DNA from: Rutpela maculata
Lineage: Eukaryota; Arthropoda; Insecta; Coleoptera; Cerambycidae
Direction of reading: 5' to 3'
DNA: 64,000 bases
Assembly (NCBI GenBank): GCA_936432065.2
Contig: OW386290.2
Coordinates: 145,463,677 to 145,527,676 of the forward strand
The notes below the pieces were generated by a model. It saw nothing but the letters and a program-made list of their open reading frames with translations. It ran no database searches and had not been told where the DNA came from. Of this stretch, positions 1 through 12,649 are shown one piece after another. The position numbers and the translations under genes are program-made. How positions within the stretch are numbered: position 1 is the first letter of the stretch; every line of letters starts with the position of its first letter.

Positions 1-1360
1 TGTTTGCATCTAACCTCTACACTAATAAAACGTCCAAATAAAATAATATTTAAAAAAGTCACAACGCTTTATGGTTCACAGTTCTGCAGTAAAGTTACAT
101 TAATGTTTACTGGGTATCGGTCACTGTGCATTCTATGACGATGTTATCTTCTCTAAGTAACTTCACTCTAACTTTTACGCGATTCTTATACAATAAATTA
201 CTTACTTTCTCGATATTTTGGCAACTTTTTTATATCAAATATGTTAGAATTGTGCTGTAAATGCAGCCACTGAGACAGTATTGGCGCAATTTGCATAATT
301 AACCTAAAATTTAAGTTTTTAAAGTTTTTTCCATTGTCCTAAATCTGATATTGTTAATTTCTTCTTTAGCACGTACGATCTACACCAGTCTGCTGTGTTA
401 GACATAAGTTCTGATGCAATATAAATACACAGCTGACGCAGGAAATCAATTGTTTCAAATATATTTCATTGCGTAGTTAGCAGCAGCATTTTTATGTTCA
501 CGTAAACAATTTTATTTTGTAACTACTTCATTGCCGTTGCCATATTGCAGTAGATTGCAACGGAATGTAATAATTATGTAGCAGACTCTGGAACAACAAT
601 TTACTTTCAATAGCAAAACTGTCCCAAATAGTGCTTTAATATAATTGTTTTATAAGATAATAGGAAACAACTATAAAATAATTTTAATATATATTTATAA
701 CGGTGCTGGAAATATTGCCAAACGTTACTAAAAAAGCACAATAACATTATTTAGTTTTATAAGCTGAAATGTTTTATAGCTTTGTTACGAAAACGTTTCT
801 AAAATAATTTCTTAACTGCTTTATAAGATATTTTATAATTTTGCTGTAAAAACGTTTTAATGATAAATTTGTAAAACATTTCAGTTGTAGACAACCAAAT
901 AGTGTTTTCTGCAACTCTAATGTAACCAATTAGCATTTTAGAAGCATTAATAAAACAACAATAAAACAAAATAATCATATAACATTTGAATTATAAAACA
1001 AATTTGCTGGTTGGGTTTTTTATTACATTCCTTTTCTGTCCCAGGTCAAAAAAGTTACTTTTTTGTCGTAGAGCATAAAAGTAAATTTTGTTTTGCAAGG
1101 GACTGCAAGTGACACTTTCATAATACTGACAGATGTAAAAAAATGACACTTGCAAAGCTAGTATAATACGAAAAAGTACTTTTTTACCTCCGTTGTAATG
1201 GCAACGCACAGTCCTCTATAAAGTCAAACTTTAATGTCATGAAATGAGTTAATGAGTCATGTTTTTCTGACGTTTGAAGAAAAAATACTTTTTGGGTCAC
1301 ATTTTTGGTAACCCCCGAGATAAAATTTGCTTTTCGAAATCGCTTTTATTCAATTTGCAG
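1..1360. other. Presumed intron of the SLC46-like gene; no coding sequence
   Basis: AT-rich sequence upstream of the first visible transporter exon, which begins at a splice acceptor, so this stretch should be intron. I see no exon with credible splice sites or conserved protein. The part from about 1195 to 1285 is a copy of a dispersed repeat also found at about 29083-29170 (shared core AAGTCAAACTTTAATGTCAT, followed by TTTTTCTGACGTTTGAAGAA). Confidence 0.6.
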
Positions 1361-4300
1361 GTGACCGTATCTAAGTTCCATTTATGGAACAACATAGCCG
1401 GGCACGTTGTCCCGATCATCCTGGCTCTATTTATGGGAGCATGGTCAGACAGGCGCGGCAGGAAGCTGCCCTTACTCTTGGGACTCCTCGGAAAATTGTA
1501 CTACTCGGCAATGATAGTGTTGAACACGACCCAACCGCATTGGCCCTTAGAGTACGTTATCTACATCGCGACGCTTCCCATGGCGTTTACTGGGGCTGAT
1601 GTGGCCATTTTTGCCGCAGCCTTCACTTACTTGGTGGACGTTTCTTCGCAGAAGAACAGAACTATGAGGGTCACCATTTTGGAAGTCTGTTACTTGGCGA
1701 CTATGCCCATTGGGATTGCTTTAGGTATGCAAAGAAAAAAGTTTTATTTAGACCAACAAAAGGTTTTTCCTATTTATTCAAATACCCATATGGAAAACCT
1801 GAAGAACCTGGGAAATTCAGGATATTTTAAAAACCTCTCATGGAAATCTCAGAGAATTTTAAAAATTTTACAAAAATCAGGGAATTTTGAGTAGGAATAT
1901 GGAAAACATTAATCTGTTTACTACGAGGTCCCACTGTTATTTTAAATTCTTCTTAAATTCCTATTTTTTATCAACTGAAAAATAAAAAGAAATATTTGAT
2001 TATTTAAAAATACCTTTAATATAAAATTATTGCTATTATATGTTGTTGAAAAACATTTTTTTTATCATCAAAAACCTGAAAAATTCAGGGAATTTGTTAA
2101 CATAAAGTCTGAACCCTGCATAAGCCCTAAAATGGTTATAAAATTGTAAGTACGACCCTTACCTGCACAATAAAACCCCCTAAGTTAAGTAATAATGTGC
2201 ATATTCTTACTCTAGCTAATTTGTCTCAGTCGTTGTTCTTAAAACCGTTTACTACTGATGAAATGTTACATTTATTAACAAACAAATTCAAGACCAAAAA
2301 ATCATCTGGTCCTGATGATATTTCCTGTTTTCTGATAAAAAAAGTGGTAAGTTTTATCCTTCGACCACTCACTTATATAATCATTTTATCATTCGAATCA
2401 GAGACATTTCCAAATAGTCTGAAAACTGGAAAAGTGGTACCCATTTTTAAGAAGAAAGATAGAGACATTTTGGAAAATTATAGGCCTGTAACTGTGCCTT
2501 TTGAACTCTAAAATATTTGAATACTGTTATTTGGATAGATTATTAAATTGCTTAGAGACTTACAGAAAATCAACATGATTTTACTAGTGGTATATCAACA
2601 GACACAGCTATACATTCATTTTTATATAATATATTAGAATTTGTCGACACAGGAGAATCCCCTGTTGGGATATTTTGCGATCGACTGTGTTAATCATGAT
2701 TTACTAAAATTTAAACTGTTCGCCTGTTTGCGTTAAGTTTTGTTGGCACATTTCTAAAAGGACGAAATCGGTATGTGAGTTTACGACATAAAACGCAAAA
2801 CTCAGTTTGCAGGGTTGATTTGGAATATTTAGGACTAAATATTGGTGTTCCACAGGGATCCATATTGGGTCCTGTTCTGTATTTGTTATATATTAATGAT
2901 ATAGACTCTTTGGCGTCAAATGTACATTTTACAATGTATGCAGACGATATATCTATTATAATATCTAATCCTAGGGACAATCTTTTGGAAGATAATTCTA
3001 ACAATTTATTGACTAATTTGAACAATTGGTTTTCTCATAATTCTCTATATTTCAATGCAGAAAAACTCATCTAATTAGATTTCACACCAGGCAAAAGAAA
3101 TGTAATAGTTTAAATATTGATATAAATGGTATCAAAATCGATCATGGGGAAAGTAGAAAGTTTTTAGGCATATACCTGGATGAAACCCTAAACTGGAAAC
3201 ATCACTGTGAAGTCCTGATATCTAAAATATCATCAATAACTTATTTGTTCAGAAATATCAGATCGTTTCTAAATAAAGAACAGTTAATTAATTTATATTA
3301 TGCCCAAGTTGATACACGCTTGAGGTATGGTGTCTATTTCTGGGGACAATCCACCCTAGCAGCAAATGTTTTTATTGCGCAAAAACGTGTTTTACGATGT
3401 ATCGCCGGCGTACCGGCCACTCACACTTGTAAAGGTATTTTTAAAGAATTTGGAAATTCTAGCTTGCCATGTTTGTATATTTTCAAAATTTGTATGTATG
3501 TTTTTAAAAATAGGAATGTTTGTTTTAAACAGTGAATACCATAATGTCGATACCAGACAGAAAAATGAGTTCCATGTGCCTTATACCAGACTTAAAATTA
3601 CTTGTGAATCTCCCAGGTCAATGGGACCTAAAATATTCAACCGCTTACCGAATGAAATAAAGTTTAGCGAGACAATGTGTGCATTTAGAGGAAAATTAAA
3701 AATGTTTTTATTAGATACTATTCAGTAGCAAAATTCTTTAAATCTTAATGTATATTATATATCATACGTATACATAAGATTTATGTGTATAGTAACTGAT
3801 TCTACAGCCCACTTGGTTTATAACCAGTGCTAAGAGCAAGCAAATATAAAAAACTTGACTAGATTTATAAATAGTATATGGAGTGTATAATACAAAATGT
3901 TACGTTTGTCTCCAATTTTTTAGGTTCGTATTTATTCAATCGCGTGGTGAACAAATCGTACACGATAATGTTCACTATCAACACATCTCTAATGGTGTTA
4001 GCAGTGCTATACACTTTCGTCAGACTCAAATGGCGCAGCAACCCCAACCAAAAACCTCTCTCAGAGGCGCCCAATAAATTCTTGGACTTTTTCGACTACA
4101 ATCACGTAGTAAACACTGCAATAACCGTTTGCAAAAAGCGACCAAACAAAAGAAGAACGTATCTGATAATGTTGTTCGTCATGATGGGTCTGTATACATT
4201 CCAAAGGGACGAGCGGGAGATGATGTACATGTATTGTCAGTTAGTATTTAACTGGACGTTGGGACAGTTCAGCACTTTCAGAACATTCCAGTCTGGTTTA

Positions 4301-5882
4301 CAGGATGTCGTCCTTTTGCTCGCTATACCGTTCATGAGCGGGATTTTGGGATGGAGAGATACCATCATCGTTATGATTGGTGCCGCGGCTCATGCCACTG
4401 CCAGGATTTTCTATTCCACTGCGGACACCAACTGGGTGTTTTATGCTGGTAAGTTTATTTTAGTTGCATTGACCATTTTTTATTGTTTAAAACAAAACTA
4501 TTAGTACAGTACCACTCATATGTGAGAGTAATTGTTTATGGTTTAGTTTTGTAGTACAGGATGGATAAGTCTTTTTAAGGTTAAACAATGAGGGATTAGC
4601 AGTTTTATTACAAATATGTGACACGTGGTTTCTAGTTTAATGATAAATCTAAATGTGAACCAAGGAATTTGAGGCCTTTTTCTTGTATAGATTTACCGTT
4701 TACTTTGATTAATACACTAGTTGTATAATTTTGAAGCTTGAGGGTGGAATTATAAAGAAAGTTTTGTCCTGGTTCATATTTAAATGTGCTGATGAAAATA
4801 CTTTAAAAGTGAGCTTAGATTGGCAACAAGATATCTAATAACATTATCCATATTTGTGTCGCTAGCTAATAATGACATATCATCTGCAAATTCACAATGA
4901 AAAATATATTAAAAAGTAAAAAGTATAGTATGATAAAAAAAGAAGAGGCCCTAGGACGCTACCTTGGGGCATTCCAATTTCTATTCACAGTTTCATTGAG
5001 TTTTCACCGTGAAAAAAACGCACTTTATTTCATATCATAATGTTTCTAAATTATAACCTCTAGATACTGTACTAATATAGCACTTTCCTGATCTCTCACA
5101 GACTTCAATGTACATTTTTATCATATTTTCAGGCGGCGTTTTCGCATCTTTTGGGCCGATAGTAGCCCCAGTAATACGATCCATGGTTTCAAAGATCGTG
5201 TCAACCTCCGAGAAAGGTAAAGCGTTCTCGGTGCTTGCCGTAGCTGATAACGCCATACCTTTAGTCTCAGGAGTCGCTTACAGCACAGTGTACAACGCAA
5301 CCATTCATTATAATCCTTCGGCGATATTTTACTTGACCATGGGGACGCAGATAGGAGTTTTCTTGCTTATTTTGTAAGTATACAAGGTTTTTAGTATTAC
5401 AAATTATAATATGCAGATCGATCATCGGTCCATCGCAATGCGAACATTGTGAATACCTCACACCTCATATGAGAAGAAGATACCAGGTGACTCTTCCCCG
5501 TAAAGGCACTATTTCAAGGTCGAGAGGAAGGTGGGCAGACAGAACAAGGGCATCGGACGGCAACATTAAAAACAAGCTCGTTAATCGTCGGAAATTGTCA
5601 TATTTCGAACCGACTCCAGCCCAGTGGGCGAAAGTCATCTGGACATATCGCATATATGTTCGTATTTGGATGGACCGGTATATATATTATACTGGGGGTG
5701 TCACGCAATTTTGATTGAAGTAGGGATGCAAAAGAATCACTGCCAGAAGTTTTGTAAACTTCAATTTTCTTTGCAGATACATTCACATAAAGACTGAAGA
5801 TGGTGAGTTCGAACATGAATCGCAAGAGGTACAAACCGCAAATGATGAAGAAGACAATGCTCAAAATGAAGTTAAAATTTAA
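1361..5882 (+). CDS. SLC46-like major facilitator transporter (3' part: last four coding exons)
   Basis: A membrane transporter of the major facilitator superfamily that looks like insect SLC46 (relatives of the proton-coupled folate transporter and lysosomal SLC46A3); the substrate is not predictable. Exons are 1361-1724, 3924-4448, 5133-5373 and 5777-5882, with GT-AG borders and matching phases (1, 1, 2), giving 411 residues to the TAA stop. Residues 26-35 form the MFS motif A between helices 2 and 3 (GAWSDRRGRK). About eleven hydrophobic segments follow, then an acidic cytoplasmic tail (TEDGEFEHESQEV, DEEDNAQNE). Helix 1 and the start codon must lie in exons left of position 1; family members usually have about 450-500 residues. 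Two introns carry LINE fragments (2190-3730 sense, 4590-4995 antisense) that do not disturb the exons. MFS membership is firm; SLC46 over another MFS branch is likely but rests on motif resemblance. Confidence 0.85.
2190..3730 (+). mobile_element. Degraded non-LTR retrotransposon (reverse transcriptase part), in transporter intron
   Basis: Broken frames read as a jockey-like reverse transcriptase in order: the N-terminal part with KSSGPDD (about 2300) and YRPV (about 2480), then NIGVPQGSILGP (about 2840-2875), then the active-site box MYADD (about 2935-2950), then LGIYLDETLNWK (about 3165-3200), then thumb and C-terminal blocks ending near 3727 (FNRLPNEIK). At least three frameshifts or stops separate the blocks, so it is dead. 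It shares the transporter's orientation and is removed by splicing from intron 1725-3923. Confidence 0.85.
4590..4995 (-). mobile_element. Non-LTR retrotransposon fragment, antisense in transporter intron
   Basis: The minus strand contains GMPQGSVLGPLLF (about 4930-4985) followed by FADDMSLLAS (about 4860-4895), the palm motifs of a LINE reverse transcriptase, with a frameshift between them. Only a few hundred bases remain. It lies in intron 4449-5132, opposite to the host gene. Confidence 0.75.
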
Positions 5883-6370
5883 GTGGTTGTAACTTAGTTT
5901 AATTGTATGCCTCCGAGTTTGTCGTATTTTACAGTTAGAAGTTCCGATCATATACTAAGTGATTTAATTTTTATTTTAATTTAATTTAATATTTAATTAT
6001 TAATTTTAATTTTATTAACTATGCAGGTGGTTCGTTAGTAACTGTACATAGCATAATGGAACTCTTCATACAGAGAATTTTTAAAGTTTTTACGTTATCA
6101 TATTTTTAACCATTTAAATGTTCCAAATTTCAATCGTTTATCTTTCAAATTAAAGGCAAAAAGGTTGGTTCTGTTACACGCGGTATATGCGCAATGCAGT
6201 TTTATCGTATTCCTCTTGGTTTCCTAATTCTATGATTAGGAGGTGTGTTCTGAATGATATTGTCATCATTACTAGGTCATCTTTTACATCCTCGTATTTT
6301 TGTGTGCTTAATCAAAAATCTTAGTAACATTTTGCTCTAAAATTATAATAAAACAATTTAATAAAACGTG
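5883..6370 (+). terminator. 3' UTR and candidate poly(A) signals of the SLC46-like gene
   Basis: Two AATAAA hexamers follow the transporter stop, at 6347-6352 and 6360-6365. They are the first canonical signals seen, which would give a 3' UTR of about 480 bases. The region from about 6230 to 6400 is also one copy of a dispersed repeat (second copy around 44250-44630), so the signal may be supplied by the repeat. Confidence 0.45.
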
Positions 6371-7689
6371 ATAGTTAACACGCCTCTGACGATCGCCCTG
6401 TTTGACATATTTCAATAGCGAATATTCTATCATGCTATTTTAGATAAGTCCAAATTTGAAATAAAAATTTTAAATCTGTCAGAAGTTGTCGTGTTCACAA
6501 AAAAACGGTCTACACACACAGACTCATATACATTTTTTATTAAATCAAGTAGGTAAAAGACTCAGATGAAAAGAAAAGAAGAGTGAACTAAACGTTAATA
6601 AATACTTTGGTTTTATTAAGGTTATATTACAGCCTTATCAACCCTATGTGATATTCGCTAATTGCATTTGTATTTGTATTTATGTAAAGAATGAAGAAGG
6701 AACTATTTCCGGTTTTACAAAAGACTAAATAAACTTCATTTGGAGTAAAATGAATGAATGTAAAAATCATTAGAATTTATAGTTTAACGAGAGGACTGTA
6801 AATGACAATTTGGTTTTATTTAGTTGACCGTCCATGTTTCCTTGATGTTTCTTTTGCTTTTTTTATTTTGATTTAGTGATCCAAGTAACAATTTACATGC
6901 CTTTTAGCTTAATTAAGTGTTATCGGTGTTTTATAATGACTACCTCATAAACTAGTGATTTATGGCGGACAAAATCAGTTTTCAGCATAAAAGCATTTAG
7001 TTTCCCTTTGTCCAGACTATAGTATTTTAAAATAGGTAGTTTTAAAGCTGTGGTAAGAAACATTTGTTGGCATTTCATGTGTTTGTGCATAACGTGTGTT
7101 CACGAATGAATAAATATTAACACAACACATATACTAGACAACCCCCCAGATCCAAAGTTAATGCTATCCTGAAGGGGGTTACACATTCGAAGAAGCGCAG
7201 ACAATATATATATCTATTACCTACCCCAAAGCATTTGTGTGCGCCTTTTAAATTTTAATATATTGCTTATCCTAAACCAAGGATGGTTTTATAATACTCC
7301 TCCGATAATCTACTAGTAATGGTAGAAGATTCATTAAAGCTTGAAAGCCTTAATAGTAGTTTTAAGAAGAGGCATGTAGGTCCTTCTCTATGTGGGCCTC
7401 CGAACTCTTATAAGGGGTTTTAAGTCAGTTTTATAGAGCCTGTCCAGACCATTTATGTTTATAAGTAGTTTTAGAAATAAGCTTTTAGAATATCTTGTAG
7501 AGTATATTAAAATTAATATTGTTACTTGGGGAGGCAGGTACACTGGTGCCAAGATATTTTTATGAATTTCAAGTTCATTTTATCTTCGCACAGGTCTGTC
7601 ATTTGCTTAAATCGGTATAGACACAATAATAACATTATTTAGATTCCTTCGTGGATATTCTTATAGCTTTTCACTCCTGATACAGCCTT
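6371..7689. other. Intergenic, repeat-derived, no gene seen
   Basis: No open frame with recognisable protein. The stretch from about 7250 onward has the same TTTTAAG/TTTTATAAG-rich character as the following tandem array and as the segments at 52450-52860 and 57650-58170, so it is probably part of the same mobile element. Confidence 0.4.
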
Positions 7690-8490
7690 TTAAAAGTAGC
7701 CTTCTGGGTGTTTTATGGAAGTGCAGGGAGCTCATAAAAAGCCCATTTAGCTTTAAGATAGGTTTTAAGAAAGGTTTTGAAACAACCCGGGCGAGGTTGT
7801 CAAGACCGACACTATGCCTCTCTAAGAGTTTTTTGAGAGAAATTAAAAAAGGGTCTTAATAACCTTATACAGAAGTGCAGGAAGCTCATGAAAAGCCCAA
7901 TTAGCTTTAAGATAGGTTTTAAGAAAGGTCTTGAAACAACCCAGACAGGGTTTTCAAGACCGACACTATACCACTCTAAGAGTTTTTGAGAGAATTTAAA
8001 AATGGTCTTAATAACCTTATATAGAAGTGCGGAAAGCTCATGAAAAGCCCAATTAGCTTTAAGATAGGTTTTAAGAAAGCTCTTGAAACGGCCCGGACAA
8101 GGTTTTCAAGACCGACACTATGCCGCTCTAAGAGTTTTTTGAGAGAATTTTAAAAAGGTCTTAATAACCTTATATAGAAGTGCAGGAAGCTCATGAGACC
8201 CCAATTAGATTTAAGATAGGTTTTAAAAAAGGTCTTGAAACGGCTCTGACAAGGTTTTCAAGACCGACACTATGCCGCTCTAAGAGTTTTTGAGAGAATT
8301 TAAAAAAAAAAAAAAAAAGGTCTTAATAACCTTATATAGAAGTGCAAGAAGCTCATGAGAGCCCAATTAGCTTTAAGATAGGTTTTAAGAAAGGTCTTGA
8401 AACGGCCCGGACAAGGTTTTCAAGACCGACACTATGCCGCTCTAAGAGTTTTTGAGAGAATTTAAAAAAAGGTCTTAATAACCTTCATAA
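7690..8490. repeat. Tandem array of about five 154-bp units
   Basis: The word GAAGTGC starts at 7718, 7872, 8024, 8177 and 8339, giving periods of 154, 152, 153 and 162 bp. The last step is longer because of a run of about 16 A near 8303. Each unit runs through GCTTTAAGATAGGTTTTAAG, AAGACCGACACTATGCC and AGAGTTTTTGAGAGAA. A diverged unit in inverse orientation lies at about 55500-55618 with the same right flank, so the array is the interior of a dispersed element rather than a stand-alone satellite. Confidence 0.9.
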
Positions 8491-10120
8491 GACTTTAGTC
8501 TATAGAAGCTGCCTTATGTTGGGATTATGATTAGAGAAAAATATATTTTTTAAGACATCTTATAAGTAGTTTTATAGCACCCTTGTAGATATTTAAGAAA
8601 CCAAAAATTGTTCCAATTAACTAGGCGACGGCAATGATTTCATTTCATAATTTTTAGCGCCCATATTTTTGAAAACGGTTTAATATGTCGTGTGGTATGT
8701 ACCCTCTAGCTGAATATTCTAGAATTCAAGAATGCATATTTTTGAGGTCGTGCAAATTTTACAAAAGTAGTATGCGAATTTTGCCAATAGGAATTGAAGA
8801 ATAAACCCCCAGGAACCACATATGGAGATGTTTTGGAATCAGCTTGATGTGTTCTGTCTCCCCTTAAGCTATGTACAGTTCACGGAACATCCTGTATTTT
8901 AAGTGTATCAATTTAAGAAAAATTGACAGGGTATAAAAATAAAATAATTTAAGGGAATCTCTTTGGGACAAAGTCGTGGTGTTAAAGTAATCTCAGTCTA
9001 CTTTGTCAGTGGCGTAAATATAAGAGTTAGGGGCAGTCTGTCCTTTCCTCCCTTATGTAGCGCCCCTGGAGATAAAAATTTATGATTTATTTTTTACTTG
9101 TAATTTTTTTTCTACCAGCCGTAATTGACTGCTTCCTCCGCCGTAAACAGCTGGCTGTGCCACTGAATTTTGTTTGTAGGTCAAAATATGTAGAATAGTA
9201 ATTTTCGTAAAATCGTCATATTATAGTGACATTATCATGTCGATTTTGAAATGACAGTCTTTTACGTGCGCTTAAAAAGAAATGATTTAAGTGAATGAAT
9301 ACATTTTTTTTTCTTTTACTAAAATAAATATTATATGACGATTTTACGAAATAGCTATTTGTACAAGTTAGGAAAAGTTTTTTTTTCCGTATTAGGCGAA
9401 GGCTTTTAAAAAATACGCCGCATATGGAAAAAATACTTTTCCTGCGTATTGTACACATGCTTTTTTTGTACTGACGTTTGGAAAGAGGATTAAACTGAGA
9501 TATTTTTTAAATTTTATATTTCACATTTATATACTTATTACTTATTACTTTTGACTGGGCGAACAGATTTATTTCAAATTTGGTGTGGTGATATGGGATG
9601 AAATTTTCAATTATACGATGTAAAGAACCAAAATGGCCGACTTCCGGCTTCGATGCAATTTATATGAAAATCAAATTTTTAAACGGGACAACCTGTATAT
9701 TTTTGCATATTTGGATCCTGCTGGCCAAAATACATATGATCTGATGCTTAAATATTATTCGGATTTTCAAAAAATGATTTTTTAATGTTTAGTTTTAATC
9801 ATAGAAGGCCGCGATTTTGCCAACTCCCTTCTATTTAAATAGCTATCTCTAAAGCTGTAATAGACCCGTTTAGCATTTTTTTTATTTTATTTTAGAAATC
9901 GAAAGTAGAACACTTTTTAAGGCAATTTCCAAATTTTTAGGTTTTTATTCGGACGTTTAAGCCCTTAAATAAATTCCCAAAATTGGACCGCGCGAAAACG
10001 GGGCGGAGCTTCGCGTGACGTCAGTTTGTAGATGCAGATCAGGCGACAGTCGAGATTTAATAATTAAAAAAATTGGAGGTGAAAATAAGATTTTAAGAAG
10101 AAAAGGTTCTATGCAATTTT
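8491..10120. other. Intergenic with small MITE-like pieces, no gene seen
   Basis: Contains a possible hAT MITE at 9007-9165 (ends CAGTGGCG and GTGCCACTG, but no clear target duplication) and a hairpin at about 9193-9357 whose 30-bp arms centre on CGTAAAATCGTCATAT. Around 9570-9750 is a transposon-type sequence with an ACCTGTATATTTTTGCATAT core also seen near 36075. No coding sequence is supported. Confidence 0.4.
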
Positions 10121-10805
10121 TCTTAAAAACCGCTGCCCAAGGAATCACTATTTCCACATCCAGATTTTCTATCCAAGTCACTCACAACGAAAAAATTTTG
10201 TATATGGAAATAATTGTTTATGGAACTTTAATAATATAATATTTGAAATCCTCTACCCCAAAAACCTATAAAACGATTCCTTACATCGGTAGTGGAGTGG
10301 GGGTGCTGATAAGGGGGTGGTAGTGGGAGTGGATGAAGCAAAAAATACTTTGAGGTTTCTGGTTCTTGTACACACACTAAATCACAATTTTTTTTCATCC
10401 CCTTTAATAATGGGGTGGGGGTGGTAATAAGGGTGGCTAATGCCAAAAATTTTTTTGAGACCTTAGCTTCTCTTGTATATACTAAATACCAATTTTCTGG
10501 ACTCTTACCTGCTTGATTTAGCTATTTACCCCAAATTTACTCCAATTTACCCCCCAACTCTTTGACGGAACAAGATGAAAATATAATCTAGTTCCAGATG
10601 TCATTAAAGTACATATGTGTACCAAATTTCAAGTCAATATCTTAAACGGTTCCAGAGTAAACGTGCGCACAAAAAAAGTTACAGACAGACCGACAAACAG
10701 AAATTTTTTTCGCTCAAACTTAAAATCTCGACGTTTCATGACATTCTAAGCCTATTTGAACAACGTTACTATACTTCCACTAAATGTGGAAGTAATAACG
10801 AAAAA
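10121..10805 (+). repeat. Dispersed module D, copy 1
   Basis: A 0.6-0.7-kb repeat with four copies here: 10121-10805 (+), 25665-26290 (+), 33840-34536 (-) and 41226-41840 (-, diverged). It starts CCGCTGCCCAAGGAATCACT, has a core of alternating GGGGTGGGGGTGG and AACCTCA blocks, then TCAAGTCAATATCTTAAACGG and CGACGTTTCATGACAT, and ends near CTATACTTCCACT...TGTGGAAGT. Near-end words ACTTCCACATCCAG are inversely related to the far end, suggesting a DNA-transposon derivative. It is continuous on its left with the sequence (AAGAAGAAAAGGTTCTATGC) that also occurs at the tips of the giant fold-backs. Confidence 0.75.
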
Positions 10806-11328
10806 AGTTATCAGTAACAAGCCCATTGGGATAAAAGGATCAAATAATTAATCTCACTTAAAATTGATACCTAGGAATTTTAAATAACGCTCTTTACGAT
10901 GATCAAACCGAAATTTGAAAAAAAAATCGCTAATACTTTTTTTGAAAAATCGACTTTTTAAACCCCCTTAAAATCGCACGCTACTGACATGTATCACATA
11001 TCGATCACCTCATCGATTTTTTCTTACCACCACCAAAGTTTGAACGGGTATACAATGGCGTTACGATCTTAAATGGGTCACACTATGCAAAAGTTTTTTT
11101 GGCCAAAAACGATTTTTTTTTAAACCGTGTGCACTACTTTCTTTATCAAAAACCCACCAAGAAAGCTTCGTTTGTTTTTTTTATTCGATACGTTATAAAT
11201 GAGTTACTTAACATTGCATTTTCATGGAATTTTTTTAGAACTTGACCAGGGTCATTTTCTGTTACTTTATTTAAACGTACCTATACATTTTTTCCATCTA
11301 TATTGCGTTAAGTCATCATATCCTAGAC
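10806..11328. other. Intergenic, no gene seen
   Basis: AT-rich sequence with long T and A runs; no recognisable protein or RNA gene. The wording resembles other degraded transposon DNA in the window. Confidence 0.4.
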
Positions 11329-11549
11329 CAGGGATTCCCAACAGGTGGTCCGCGGACTTTGTACTTGTATTAAACTTGTGTTAACAACATATTTCATTTT
11401 CATATATATGAACAGTTTCCACCTTTAAATAAATTAGTTTAGTAAGTAATTTATGGTAGATTCTACATAATCTTCATTTTAAGAATTTAAGCTTGTCAGT
11501 ATAGCGACCGATGAGGGGGTCCTAGAAAAAATCTTGTTGGGAACCACTG
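11329..11549. mobile_element. hAT-type MITE with near-perfect 8-bp target duplication
   Basis: Terminal inverted repeats CAGGGATTCCCAAC (left) and CAGTGGTTCCCAAC (right, read on the minus strand) enclose 221 bp. The flanks TCCTAGAC and GCCTAGAC are an 8-bp duplication with one mismatch, as expected for hAT insertion. No transposase is present. Confidence 0.8.
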
Positions 11550-11981
11550 GCCTAGACATTGCTGTTAAATTGCAAAATTACCGCTATGTGGTATTTTATC
11601 TGAACCAGGAGAGTAGGTATTACTCCCATATAGTATTAATGGGTACATAGGTCTAATAGTTACATGTAGATAAAAATTAAGAATTTGTATTAATAAGTGT
11701 GTAAGACATTAGTTTTATCCATAAAAATAAGGTAGCACTAAGTTTTTATTAAATATTTTCTTATATCGGGGGCGAACATCTTCCTTGGGTTTTAAGATAG
11801 GAATATGAAAATATCAGAAAATTTTTTGTTTTATTTTTATTTTCCTTTTCCTTTTCTATTTTGTTTAAAAACAATTCAACCAATCAAACCTCCGAAATAC
11901 AATTTTGTTAGTATTTTTTTACCTGTACAACTGACAGAAAGGTATTTTAAATAGTTTTTGTCTATTCTTCGTGATAGTGGA

Positions 11982-12563
11982 AAGGAGAGGTATCGATAAG
12001 CTAAGAAAATAGACCCCAATAAATGACAAAAAATTTAACTATATATTTTTTATATTTCTCATTATTTTAGTAAAATACAGGACACTAACTTAACGCTACA
12101 ATAAATTAAAAGTAAAAATGACTACGTTTTCTTCACGAAAAAAGTCGACAAACTGAGGTCAAAATGGCTTTTTTTGGAAAATTGTACTCTTTTTTTACTA
12201 TATCGAGTTTTTTAGACATGAGCGCATTTTTTCAGCATGGTGATTTTTTTACATGTTGTTCATTAGACGTCAACAAATATAAAAATACAGAAATTAAACT
12301 GCTAAAAAAATGCGCTCGTCTAAAAAAACTCGATATACTAGAAAAAGGGTATAATTTTCCAAAAAAACCATGTTGACTTCAGTTTGTCGATTTTTCTCGT
12401 GAAGAAAACGTAGTCATTTTTACTTTTAATTCATTGTAGCGTTAAGTTAGTGTCCTGTATTTTACTAAAATAATGAGAAATATAAAAAAAATGTAGTTAA
12501 ATTTTTTGACATATTGGGGTCAATTTTCTTAGCTTATCGATACTCCTCCTTTACAGCAAAATC

Positions 12564-12566
<3 letters not shown>
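11982..12566. repeat. Palindromic fold-back element, full copy
   Basis: The left arm begins GTATCGATAAGCTAAGAAAAT and the right arm ends with its complement ATTTTCTTAGCTTATCGATAC. Within, ACTACGTTTTCTTCACG and CGTGAAGAAAACGTAGT pair, as do GAGCGCATTTTTT and AAAAAATGCGCTC, so almost the whole of about 580 bp folds on itself around about 12270. The open frames read through it are by-products. A second copy, truncated and inverted, is at 14581-15018. Confidence 0.88.

Positions 12567-12647
<81 letters not shown>
12567..12647. repeat. (TA)n microsatellite, 81 nt
   Basis: An uninterrupted TA run that joins the palindrome to the 3' half of a LINE. It sits exactly at the codons for the Tyr-Ile of the conserved LINE motif (F/L)IYINDLP and appears to have expanded from it or from the insertion junction. 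Confidence 0.98.

Positions 12648-12649
<2 letters not shown>

Noticed and set aside
1274..1360. Upstream extension of the transporter exon to an ATG at 1274
   Set aside because: A good polypyrimidine tract and CAG acceptor end at 1360, and the upstream residues do not resemble an MFS N-terminus. The exon starts at 1361.
5598..5951. 117-codon minus-strand frame with a hydrophobic stretch
   Set aside because: It is antisense to the last transporter exon and its flanking intron, with no recognisable domain.
7690..8490. Regular direct repeats resembling a CRISPR array
   Set aside because: Units are about 154 bp with no short repeat/unique spacer alternation, and the genome is eukaryotic.
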